A stretch of DNA of 21,433 bases, taken from positions 1 to 21,433 of the forward strand of contig JBGSWU010000158.1 in the NCBI GenBank assembly GCA_041751795.1. Direction: 5' to 3'. Within the stretch, counting starts at the first letter, position 1; every line of letters starts with the position of its first letter. The notes beneath the pieces were generated by a model, which ran no database searches, was not told the origin of the DNA, and was given only the letters and a program-made list of their open reading frames with translations. This stretch comes from JBBECJ01 sp041751795 (GTDB lineage Bacteria; Chloroflexota; Chloroflexia; Thermomicrobiales; CFX8). The translations under genes were made by a program, and so were the position numbers. This document shows, piece after piece, positions 6,239 through 14,526 of this stretch.

Positions 6239-8488
6239 TCACCATCCTGGTCCGTTCAACTCCCACACCCACGAGTACCGGAAATAGGAATCGAACAAGG
6301 GTCGCAAGTCGGTTGTTGAGTGCTCCTGAAAGGTTGAGAGCATTTCGACCGGCGTGACAACATCGAACGCGTAGCGCGCATAGATATCACGGAACGCCCG
6401 CCAGAAGGAGTCGTCGCCCATTGTTGCTCGGACGTCGTAGTAGAACCGGGCACCCTGTTCGTAGATCGAGTAGTACCAGTTCCGGCTTCCGTCGTCGGGG
6501 AGTTCTTCAGATGATGCATCGAGCCAGTAGGCATACCCGCCACTCGGTAAAGCTGGCACTTCAGTGAATAATGTCGGTAGGCCGCGTTCGAAGAACTCCG
6601 CACCGCCTTCGTCGATCCATCCGTCGGTCAACGTTCGGTTGCCGATGATGGCATACAGCCATTGATGCGCAGTCTCGTGGTAGATCAGCCGTCCGAGTTC
6701 TGAGTATGCTGGATTGATGTAGATCAGTCCGGGAAACTCCAGACCACCCGGCATCGACGGCCCGACATCGACGATTGAGTAAGTCGGGTACGGATATGGT
6801 CCAATCAATCGCTCGAGTTGATCCATGGAGTCTTCCGCTGCAGCGAAGATCGTCTCCTGCCGGTACCCGATTGCCTCATCCGTCAATCCTTGTTCGCTGA
6901 CCGCATCGCTGTAATACAGCAACGTCGTGCCGTTGGAAAGCGTCCACTCACTGACGCTGAACGACGATGACAGGACGAGCGCGAAGTCCCGCTTCCTCAG
7001 TCCGCTCAACGCATATCGCGTCGCGCCATTCCCCAGGCTTTCTCGCCCAAGTTCGGCTCCTGAGTGAGCGACGATGATGTCGTTTCCAACATCGAGCGTA
7101 ACGTTGAAGTCAGCGACGCGCGATTGAGAAGGGTCCATCGTCGCTGAATACGGGTGGTCGTTGGAGATGATCGGAAACCAGTAACCCAGCCGCAGAATGC
7201 CGTTGTCCAGCGATGTCCCGCCCCAGCCGGACAGTTCGCGTCCAACATCCAGCCGAAAGTCGAGCGCGATCGTCAGCGGCGTTGGTGTGTCGGCAGGTAT
7301 GTCGATGGCGTGGATCAGACCGCCGTGACGTATTTCTGATGACACAGGCTGCCCGGCGACGGTCAACCGATCAAGGGTGAACCAGTCGAAGTACCCAGGC
7401 ACCACCTGAAGATACAACTGCTCTGGTCGAGGACTCTTGAATCGCTCGATTCGAATCTCCTGCTGAACGACGAGTTGGCCAGTATCAACGTCGATATCTG
7501 TAATGTGAAGATCATAGGTGGCATCGACGTCAGGAATCGTTACTTCCTGGCCAACTGGCGTCCATTCCGGCACCGCAGGCAGTTGCCAGTCCGGCGGATC
7601 GGCCAGTTCGGAGCCTCCATAGCGCCACGTTCGATAGTGGAGACCGACGTTCCCCATCTCGACTTCCCAGCCTGCGGCATTGCTCGGTGTGTAGGTCAGA
7701 ACACGTCGCTCAAATGGCTGGACGAGGACCCATTGTCTAACTTCGAGCACGCTCACTTCCGCCCAATAGGCTTCTCCGATCGGGTATCCAGTGGCGTAGT
7801 ATGGATTCGCGAACAATGGGCCGGTCGATCGACGATCGCGCTCGATGATTCGACCGCTGCTGTTGAGATACTCCCAGAAAACACTGGCGACGCGATGACC
7901 AGTGTCGGACAGCGGTCCACTGACGACGCCGTGGTTGTCCGGCACGCAGCATTCGACGACACCAGCACGGTCGAGCGTTGCGTCAATCGCCGCACCCTCA
8001 TTTCTTGCTGGATCGTCGAGAACACCTACGAAACTCGCGTAGGTCGGACTGGCGGGGTCTCCGGCATCGCCAGCAATGTTGACATCGGCCGATCCGCGTT
8101 CCTCGAACTGGTTGTCACCGACCTGCATCCTGCCCGTAATCATCTCAAGGGCCAGTAGGCCGTTCGTGACGTACCAGATGTCGTTCGTATCACCAGCGGG
8201 ATCGTTGATTTCCATCCGGCTCTTATCGAAGTACTGGACAAGCCGCGTTCCACCGGGTGACTCGGCATACGGCTCACCGACCGGATCGCCGAGTGCTTCT
8301 GGTCCCCAAACCCACGTACGCGATACGTCGAGTTCCTTCACCGGTGAATCGGTTCGTTCCCACGTTCGCTGAAAGAACGCATTTCCAGGCTGAGCGGCAA
8401 TCGCCGTAGGTGATGGACCTGCTCCAACGAAACCGGATACGACAGCGAGGACCAGCAACAGACGGATCATCAGCGGAAGCACACGCAA
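6239..8488 (-). CDS. Secreted M1-like metallopeptidase (gluzincin)
   Basis: About 749 residues. The C-terminal third carries the M1 signature HETAHQW (catalytic Glu 605) with GWIDEGGAEF 18 residues beyond, supplying the third zinc ligand (E627). The substrate-binding motif GGLEFPG (about 581) stands where GxMEN occurs in aminopeptidases. The N-terminus is a classical signal peptide (MIRLLLVLAVVSGFVGAG...TAIAAQ), so the enzyme acts outside the membrane. About 200 residues after it form a separate region (TWVWGPE...PYAESPGGTRLVQYFDKSRMEI...WYVTNGLLALEM) that I do not recognise as a named domain. TTG at 8488 has GGAG 6 bases upstream; ATG at 8470 is the alternative, and GTG at 8623 would bury the signal peptide. 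It is divergent from a LAL regulator that may control it. Substrate unknown. Confidence 0.85.
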   Translation of the reverse strand: MRVLPLMIRLLLVLAVVSGFVGAGPSPTAIAAQPGNAFFQRTWERTDSPVKELDVSRTWVWGPEALGDPVGEPYAESPGGTRLVQYFDKSRMEINDPAGDTNDIWYVTNGLLALEMITGRMQVGDNQFEERGSADVNIAGDAGDPASPTYASFVGVLDDPARNEGAAIDATLDRAGVVECCVPDNHGVVSGPLSDTGHRVASVFWEYLNSSGRIIERDRRSTGPLFANPYYATGYPIGEAYWAEVSVLEVRQWVLVQPFERRVLTYTPSNAAGWEVEMGNVGLHYRTWRYGGSELADPPDWQLPAVPEWTPVGQEVTIPDVDATYDLHITDIDVDTGQLVVQQEIRIERFKSPRPEQLYLQVVPGYFDWFTLDRLTVAGQPVSSEIRHGGLIHAIDIPADTPTPLTIALDFRLDVGRELSGWGGTSLDNGILRLGYWFPIISNDHPYSATMDPSQSRVADFNVTLDVGNDIIVAHSGAELGRESLGNGATRYALSGLRKRDFALVLSSSFSVSEWTLSNGTTLLYYSDAVSEQGLTDEAIGYRQETIFAAAEDSMDQLERLIGPYPYPTYSIVDVGPSMPGGLEFPGLIYINPAYSELGRLIYHETAHQWLYAIIGNRTLTDGWIDEGGAEFFERGLPTLFTEVPALPSGGYAYWLDASSEELPDDGSRNWYYSIYEQGARFYYDVRATMGDDSFWRAFRDIYARYAFDVVTPVEMLSTFQEHSTTDLRPLFDSYFRYSWVWELNGPGW

Positions 8489-8676
8489 ACTGAACTCCAA
8501 TGGTTCGAGCGAATGATCGGATTCACGCCAGGTTCGAACGAGGGCTGTCTTGCAGGCGATCGTGAGTTGCTTTGAGGCATCCTCCACGGGCGATTGTACG
8601 TAAGTTGAACATTGGGGATACACGCGACACGTTCTCGTCCAACTACTGGGTGTGACCGAGAGGCCGTATCGTTATC

Positions 8677-11457
8677 ATGCTGACCTTTCCCCGGCCACCG
8701 TCTTCCGCACGCGAGGATGAATTCGACTCGCTGACACAAACCGGAGCCAGCGACGAAGTGCGGTTATCAACCGCGAGTCCTAGTGCTGCATTCGATCGCG
8801 ACCCGCTGCTCGTTACGAAAGTGCAGCTGCCGCCCGCACCTCACGATCTGATCTGCCGTCCACAGGTAACGGACTCTCTGGAACCATCCACGGGCCAACA
8901 GATAACAATCGTCAGCGCGCCAACTGGTTTCGGAAAGACAACGGCACTTCGCGAGTGGGCGACATCAAGCGTCCGCCCCGTCGCATGGCTTTCGATAGAC
9001 GCACGCGACAATGAGCCAACCCGTTTCTGGTCGTATGTGATCGCCGCGATCGAAACCCAGCGACCTGGTTTCGGCACTCAGACGGCCTCGCTCCTGCGTC
9101 ACCCGGAACCTGCGACACTTAATTACGTCATCACAACGATCATCAACGAAATTGCGGGCCACCCGGAGTGCATGTCGATTGTCCTCGACGACTACCACGC
9201 CATCAGCAATGACACGATTCACGAGTCAATGCGTTTCCTTCTCGAACATCTACCTCCAAACCTGCATCTCTCGATCGCCGGGCGCAGTGATCCCCCATTT
9301 GGGCTTCCACGGTTGCGTGCCCAGGGCTTACTCATCGAACTCAGGCGTCCAGAATTACGGTTCCAGACGAGCGAAGCGACCGCGTTTCTGATTGATGCAA
9401 TGGGGCTTGACCTGAGACACGCAGATGTCGTGCAACTCGAACAGAGAACTGAGGGATGGGTCGCAGGTTTGCGCCTTGCAGGCATCGCGCTGCGGCAACA
9501 TGACGACCCCGCGGCATTTATCTGCGGATTCAATGGCCAGCACCGGTCGATTGGCGACTATCTGGCCGAAGATGTCATTGGTCATCAACCTGAGGTGATC
9601 CAACAATTCATGATTGAGACATCGATACTCGATCGACTGAGCGGACCACTCTGTGACGCGGTTACTGGTCGTGAAGATAGCCAGGCGATACTCGAAACGC
9701 TTGAGAACGACAACGCCTTTCTGATCCCGCTAGACAACCAGCGGCGTTGGTATCGCTATCAGGGTTTGTTCGCCGATGTGCTGCGCGATCGATTGACGAG
9801 GTCCGGAGCCGACACATGCGCGACCGTCCACCGGCGGGCGGCTCGCTGGTATCTGGACGAACGACTGACCCGTGAAGCGGTCGTCCACGCCCATGCTGGT
9901 GGTGACCTTCAACTTGTCGCCGAGATCATCGAGCAACGGTCGTGCCCGATGCTCGCCAATGGAGAACTCGACGCGATCAGCACGTGGATCGCACTTCTAC
10001 CCCGGTCGATGGTGGAAACGCGGCCAGTCCTCGGATGCCTCCTTGCCTGGGTATTGGTGCTGACAGGACGCGTAGACGAAGCGGACCCGCTACTGGACAC
10101 CGTCGAGCGATCGGCGGTCGCGAGGGGCATGACCGAATCCCGCGGCGAGATCGCGGCCATCCGCGCCTATGCTGCACGGCTTCGCCAGGATATTCCACTC
10201 GCGATCGAGTTGTCCCGGACGGCTCGCGAGCTAACTCCAATCAGCGCATATTCACTCCGGCGAGCAATCGCGCTCAACTACGGGATTGCTCTCTGGTGGC
10301 GATGGGAAGCAGATGACGCCGAACTGGCGTTCCAGGAATCCGCCGAACTCGCAGAAATCGGCGGGGAACATGCGTCTGCCGTCGTCGCGCTGTGCCATCG
10401 TGCAAAACTTCGTTTCGATCGAGGGCACATCGATCAGTCGTGGACAATGTTCCAGGAGGCCGTCGCACTCGCCGACCGCCTTGGAGTCTCAGCTCTGCCA
10501 TCGCAGAGTTTCGTCTATCTCGGCATGGCGTACGTTCTCTACGAACGGGACGAGTTGGACGAGGCTGAACGTTGCCTTCACCATGCCATCGAACTGGGTA
10601 CGGCTGGGGGAAAGATCGACCACGTCATCCTTTCATACCTTGAAATGACGCGAATCCATCTCGCGCGAGGCAACACAGATGACGCCCGCGAGGTCGTTGG
10701 ACGCGCTCGGTCGACGTTGAATCGTCATCCAGTGCTACACGTGCAAGCCGAATTTGATCTGTGTCAGGTCATGCTCTGGATCGTTGAGGGTGATCATGTT
10801 GCTGCCGAACAGTGGGCCAACGACGCGCTGAACCGTGTCGAAGGGCGTGTTGAGTTGCTTCAAGAGCCCGAGCGTATGGCGATTGTCCACGTCCACCTCG
10901 CCCAGGGGCGAGGTGCCGATGCGTGGTCCAGCCTGCAGTCACTCCACGATCGGAGCGCGGCGACGCGGTCCAACGGCTGGCACACATGTCGGATATACAC
11001 CCTCATCCAGTTGGCACGAATTCACCACCTGAACGGTGACCTGCAAGCCGCAAGGAACACACTGAGCGAAGCGATACAAATGGCAGAGCCGCTCGGGCAT
11101 GTCCGTACCTTTGCCGATCATCATCAAATCTGGGAGGCTCTACCGCAACTAATTGCGTCGTCGCTGGGTGTCTCAGCAACCTACATCCAACGTCTTCTGT
11201 TAGCGACTGGCATGGCCGAGCAGCCGACCCCAACTCGACTATCAACGATCGATGCACCATCGTCCCTGTCGCATCGTGAACTTGAAGTCCTGCGCCACGT
11301 ACAGGATGGGCTTTCGAACCGCGAGATCGCTGAAACTCTGTTCGTCACGGTCGGTACCGTCAAGCGCCACACGAACAGCATTTATTCCAAACTCGACGTC
11401 GGTAGCCGCACCCAGGCGCTTGCCCGAGCGCGATCGCTGAATCTGTTTGAGACGTAA
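8677..11457 (+). CDS. LAL-type LuxR regulator (MalT-like ATPase)
   Basis: Large ATP-binding transcription activator of 926 residues, the usual size for MalT/LAL proteins. An N-terminal STAND-type ATPase has Walker A APTGFGKTT (about 81-89) and Walker B SIVLDDYH (about 167-174). The middle third is helical and TPR-like (repeated A-x-x-L...A patterns, about 400-850), which in MalT binds the inducer. The C-terminus is a LuxR helix-turn-helix (LSHRELEVLRHVQDGLSNREIAETLFVTVGTVKRH, about 864-900). Family members bind DNA after ATP and ligand binding. The ATG at 8677 has no strong ribosome binding site, and the family core begins near residue 43 (DPLLVTKVQLPP), so a later start is possible. It is divergent from the secreted M1-like gene, a plausible target. 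The inducer is unknown. Confidence 0.92.
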   Translation: MLTFPRPPSSAREDEFDSLTQTGASDEVRLSTASPSAAFDRDPLLVTKVQLPPAPHDLICRPQVTDSLEPSTGQQITIVSAPTGFGKTTALREWATSSVRPVAWLSIDARDNEPTRFWSYVIAAIETQRPGFGTQTASLLRHPEPATLNYVITTIINEIAGHPECMSIVLDDYHAISNDTIHESMRFLLEHLPPNLHLSIAGRSDPPFGLPRLRAQGLLIELRRPELRFQTSEATAFLIDAMGLDLRHADVVQLEQRTEGWVAGLRLAGIALRQHDDPAAFICGFNGQHRSIGDYLAEDVIGHQPEVIQQFMIETSILDRLSGPLCDAVTGREDSQAILETLENDNAFLIPLDNQRRWYRYQGLFADVLRDRLTRSGADTCATVHRRAARWYLDERLTREAVVHAHAGGDLQLVAEIIEQRSCPMLANGELDAISTWIALLPRSMVETRPVLGCLLAWVLVLTGRVDEADPLLDTVERSAVARGMTESRGEIAAIRAYAARLRQDIPLAIELSRTARELTPISAYSLRRAIALNYGIALWWRWEADDAELAFQESAELAEIGGEHASAVVALCHRAKLRFDRGHIDQSWTMFQEAVALADRLGVSALPSQSFVYLGMAYVLYERDELDEAERCLHHAIELGTAGGKIDHVILSYLEMTRIHLARGNTDDAREVVGRARSTLNRHPVLHVQAEFDLCQVMLWIVEGDHVAAEQWANDALNRVEGRVELLQEPERMAIVHVHLAQGRGADAWSSLQSLHDRSAATRSNGWHTCRIYTLIQLARIHHLNGDLQAARNTLSEAIQMAEPLGHVRTFADHHQIWEALPQLIASSLGVSATYIQRLLLATGMAEQPTPTRLSTIDAPSSLSHRELEVLRHVQDGLSNREIAETLFVTVGTVKRHTNSIYSKLDVGSRTQALARARSLNLFET

Positions 11458-11571
11458 GCATCAATTCGGCAACCCTTCTGTTTCGCTTGCTCACTCCAAT
11501 TCCACCGGGCACTGTCCCGAATGTTCGACGGCGTTGTGCTTGACGCTCATCGTTGTTGTTGCAATCGACTA

Positions 11572-11607
11572 ATGCCACCTCATAAGACTGCGGATACAAT
11601 CGCAGTC
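11572..11607 (+). promoter_or_regulatory. Promoter with -10 inside a palindrome
   Basis: GACTGCG (11586-11592) and CGCAGTC (11601-11607) are perfect inverted arms. The loop GATACAAT contains TACAAT (11595-11600), a 5/6 match to the -10 box. ATGCCA (11572-11577), 17 bases upstream, is a 4/6 match to the -35. A start site near 11607 would give a leader of about 15 bases carrying the GAGGGGG ribosome site of the MFS gene. A repressor bound to the palindrome would block the promoter. The binding protein is unknown. Confidence 0.45.
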
Positions 11608-11621
11608 GAGGGGGTGATCGA

Positions 11622-12887
11622 GTGAATGCGATCGGGATCACGCGGTTGCGTGGGGTCTATTACGGCTGGGTGATGCTGCTTACCCTGTCGTTCACCGAAG
11701 TGACATCCTGGGGAATCCTCTACTACTCCTTTTCCGTCTTCCTGACGCCGATGCAAGCCGAACTTGGCTGGTCCATCGCGCAAATGACTGGTGCCTATTC
11801 GGCAGCCATCCTTATTTCGGGCATTGCCGCGCTCCCAGTTGGACGCTGGCTCGACCGGCACGGGCCGCGCTGGTTGATGACGGCAGGTTCGATCGCCGCA
11901 ACGCTGCTGGTCATTGCCTGGTCACGGGCCGAGTCGCTTGTCTTCTTTTATGTCGTTTGGGCATGCATCGGCGTCACGTTGTCTGCGGTGCTGTACGAAC
12001 CTGCCCTGCAATCGGTTGCTGTCTGGTTTCGGCGCAAACGGAGCAGGGCGCTAACGATCCTCACCTTTGTAGGTGGCTTCGCAAGTGTCATCTACATCCC
12101 ACTTGCCGCCTGGCTTGTCGAAAATTACGGTTGGCGCGACGCCCTGCTCGTCCTCGCAGCGATTCTCGGAATTACGACCATCCCACTCCACGCACTCGTC
12201 CTGCGCCGCCAACCGGCAGATGTCGGGCAGGAAATCGACGGTGAGGCGCTACCTGCCACGACTGGGCGCAATATCCGACCGGCTGAACCAGAGATCACTG
12301 CGAAGATGGCAATGCGGACAACGGTCTTCTGGTGGCTGACCGGCGCCTTTGTCCTGACCTACTTCGGCAACATCGCGATCACCGTCCACCTGATCCCCTA
12401 TCTCGTTCGCGAGGGGTACAGCACAGGATTTGCAGCTACTGCCGCAGGAATGGTCGGGTTGCTTGCGCTACCAGGAAGACTGGTATTCACACCACTTGGA
12501 GGACGGATTCCACGGCATTATGTCACTGCCCTCATCTTCTCCCTCCAGGTTCTCGCGCTCCTTGCGCTGATCCTTGTGCCAGGGACGACTGGAGTGTTCA
12601 CATTCGTCGTGCTCTTCGGCGCAGGTTTCGGCGCAATCACGCCAGCCCGTGCCTCGCTTATCGCTGACCTGTTCGGAACGACCAATTACGGCACGATCAG
12701 CGGAACGCTCGCTTTCTACATCACGATCGCGCGCGGCATCGCCCCTGTCGCTGCCGGAGTGATGCTCGGTCTGGTTGGCTCCTACACGCCGGTGCTCTGG
12801 ACGATGGTCGCCTTTTCAGCCGTTGCGACGTTTGCTGCGCTGCAGGCAAAGAGCGGTCCGATCGAAACGATGGCCGAACCTGCGTGA
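11622..12887 (+). CDS. MFS transporter
   Basis: Major facilitator superfamily permease of 421 residues with about 12 hydrophobic segments and a polar central loop (about 195-225). The family motif A, GRWLDRHGPR, lies between segments 2 and 3 (about 85-94). The N-terminal YYGWVMLLTLSFTEVTSWGILYYSFSVF pattern resembles the OFA/monocarboxylate-type branch, which suggests an organic acid or anion, but the substrate cannot be read from sequence. The start is GTG at 11622, with GAGGGGG about 8 bases upstream; no in-frame ATG fits the conserved N-terminus. The promoter region holds a palindrome spanning the -10. It lies 164 bases after the LAL regulator on the same strand and might be one of its targets. 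Confidence 0.9.
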   Translation: MNAIGITRLRGVYYGWVMLLTLSFTEVTSWGILYYSFSVFLTPMQAELGWSIAQMTGAYSAAILISGIAALPVGRWLDRHGPRWLMTAGSIAATLLVIAWSRAESLVFFYVVWACIGVTLSAVLYEPALQSVAVWFRRKRSRALTILTFVGGFASVIYIPLAAWLVENYGWRDALLVLAAILGITTIPLHALVLRRQPADVGQEIDGEALPATTGRNIRPAEPEITAKMAMRTTVFWWLTGAFVLTYFGNIAITVHLIPYLVREGYSTGFAATAAGMVGLLALPGRLVFTPLGGRIPRHYVTALIFSLQVLALLALILVPGTTGVFTFVVLFGAGFGAITPARASLIADLFGTTNYGTISGTLAFYITIARGIAPVAAGVMLGLVGSYTPVLWTMVAFSAVATFAALQAKSGPIETMAEPA

Positions 12888-13036
12888 AATCATCGCCAGT
12901 TACCGTCCAAGTCCGGTTGTTAATCTCTGCCATCTGACCGACTCGTTATTCGAGATGTTGCACCGCGAACCCCGACGGACTGTGTTTGATTTGCTACGCT
13001 ATGACGCTGGCTCAAAACGGGAATACGTGATCGCGC

Positions 13037-13990
13037 ATGCGATGCGTATGCCAAATGACGATTGGAAAACTGGACACTGTGCTGGACATCTGGATTGAAG
13101 CGATGATCGATCGAGTCGGAGCAATTACGAGTGACGACGTGATCGATCGATTGCGTGAACATACTGAAGGGGCTATCCAGGCCACGCTGTCTATCGTCAT
13201 TGTCGTCATTGTAGCTATCGTCATCCTGCGCCTTCTCCGCACGTTCGTCCGGAAAGTCGTTGAGCGAGTCCTGTCGTCCACAGACCAGCCACCGCGCGAA
13301 CTGCAGCAGAAAGCGCAAACGCTAGCGAACGTCATCGAGTCTGCCGGGCGACTGGTGGTCTTCATCATCGCCGGGATGATGATCCTTTCCAGCCTCGGGC
13401 TCGAGATTGGCCCGCTGATTGCCAGTGCCGGTATCGCAGGTCTCGCGATCGGACTCGGCGCGCAGAGCCTGATCAAGGACACGATCAACGGCTTCTTCAT
13501 TCTGATGGAAAACCAGTTCGCCGTTGGTGACGTGATCAAGGTCGATCCCGTGTCCGGAACGGTCGAGGAAGTGTCACTCCGTCGAACCGTGCTGCGTGCG
13601 GTGAACGGCGCACAGATTGTGATACCTAACGGCGAAATCCGAACGGTCGAGAATCAGTCGAAAGGCTGGTCGCGAGCGGTCATCGACATTGAAACGGCGG
13701 CCAGTGTCGACGACGCTCGCGTCCTCGCTCTCCTTCAGGAACTTCTCGCGCCTATCCAGTCCGATCCGCTCATTGGCAGCAAAATCCTCGAACCGCCTCA
13801 GGTTCTCGGTATCAGTGCTATCAGCGTAACCGGTGTGACGTTTCGAGTACTCGTCAAGACGGAGCCGCTACAGCAGTGGATGGTCGAGCGAGAACTACGG
13901 TTGCGCATCAGGCAGACCTTCGTCGAGCACGGAATCGCCATGCCGGTGCTGACATCCGCGACCGTCGCACCGCCAGGTGCTCCAGCGTAG
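13037..13990 (+). CDS. mscS: MscS-family mechanosensitive channel
   Basis: Small-conductance mechanosensitive channel that opens on membrane tension during hypo-osmotic shock. Up to 317 residues. There are three hydrophobic segments (about 50-70, 105-122 and 127-157). The third, GPLIASAGIAGLAIGLGAQSLIKDTINGFFILMENQFAVGDVI, is the Gly/Ala-packed pore helix and first beta strand typical of MscS. A cytoplasmic beta and alpha/beta domain follows, ending near residue 305. The start is uncertain: ATG at 13037, ATG at 13055, GTG at 13079 and ATG at 13103 are all in frame and none has a clear ribosome site. The choice changes only residues before the first membrane segment. A decayed Nudix gene follows on the same strand. 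Confidence 0.9.
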   Translation: MRCVCQMTIGKLDTVLDIWIEAMIDRVGAITSDDVIDRLREHTEGAIQATLSIVIVVIVAIVILRLLRTFVRKVVERVLSSTDQPPRELQQKAQTLANVIESAGRLVVFIIAGMMILSSLGLEIGPLIASAGIAGLAIGLGAQSLIKDTINGFFILMENQFAVGDVIKVDPVSGTVEEVSLRRTVLRAVNGAQIVIPNGEIRTVENQSKGWSRAVIDIETAASVDDARVLALLQELLAPIQSDPLIGSKILEPPQVLGISAISVTGVTFRVLVKTEPLQQWMVERELRLRIRQTFVEHGIAMPVLTSATVAPPGAPA

Positions 13991-14005
13991 AAACTGGAGT
14001 GTCCT

Positions 14006-14442
14006 CTGCAGCAGAGAGTCCGTGTTTCGGCGATGATTGTGCGCCGAGATGAACTCCTCCTTGTCCGGCACATCATGGACTACCATGAGTGGTGGTATCC
14101 ATAAAGTTTCGGAATGGAAGGAGATGGGTCCCTGACAACAGCTGCCGAATGTGAACTGCGTGAACTGATCAAAGACACAGGTATCCAGGCAGAAGCCGGG
14201 CGCTTCGTCTTTTTGATGGATGTCATCACGGACGACCCATCGTGCCGGAATCTTGAGGAGTACATGATGATGCGGAATCCGAAATTTGAGACTCATGTAC
14301 CAGAACGTGATTTCGCTGCTTGAAAGAGGATCGCAATTTCCCGCGCAGCGAATCATCTGAACACATCGTATATCCGGAGGTAATTTGCCATCGATTCTGG
14401 GACGATCTGAAGGCCGGGCTTAGCGACAAGCGCTATCTGTGA
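14006..14442 (+). pseudogene. Decayed Nudix hydrolase
   Basis: Conceptual translation gives QQRVRVSAMIVRRDELLLVRHIMDYHEWWYP and then a TAA stop (14102-14104). The same frame continues with GMEGDGSLTTAAECELRELIKDTGIQAEAGRFVFLMDV... to a stop at 14323. After a frame change, SEHIVYPEVICHRFWDDLKAGLSDKRYL ends at 14442. Joined, this is a full-length Nudix protein: N-terminal strand, Nudix-box region and C-terminal helix. The box is ruined: its first Gly is Phe, the first Glu is Gly, the Arg of REUxEExGU is Cys, and three residues are inserted before TG. No start codon fits the N-terminus. It lies 15 bases after mscS and was probably once co-transcribed with it. The reading-frame remains are clear; the original substrate is unknown. 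Confidence 0.8.
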
Positions 14443-14454
14443 ACCTCGAGGGCT

Positions 14455-14512
14455 GATGCCGGGTGACAGGTGACCTGAGTATTATCTACAGCGTCTGTCG
14501 CCACCTGGCATC
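14455..14512. terminator. Imperfect long hairpin between convergent units
   Basis: GATGCCGGGTG (14455-14465) pairs with CACCTGGCATC (14502-14512) through 11 positions with one G-U. The adjoining ACA (14466-14468) and TGT (14496-14498) extend it past a small bulge, leaving a loop of about 27 bases. It sits between the Nudix pseudogene and the stop of the minus-strand kinase. No U-tract follows on either side, so a terminator role is likely from position only. Confidence 0.45.
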
Positions 14513-14526
14513 ACGAGGTACATCAA

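Noticed and set aside
11506..11519. Terminator after the LAL regulator (CGGGCACTGTCCCG)
   Set aside because: Only a 4-bp stem and no U-tract, so not credible as a terminator.
12775..13098. 107-codon plus-strand frame spanning the MFS-mscS gap
   Set aside because: Its first third lies in another frame of the MFS gene and it overlaps the mscS start; no recognisable motif or ribosome site.
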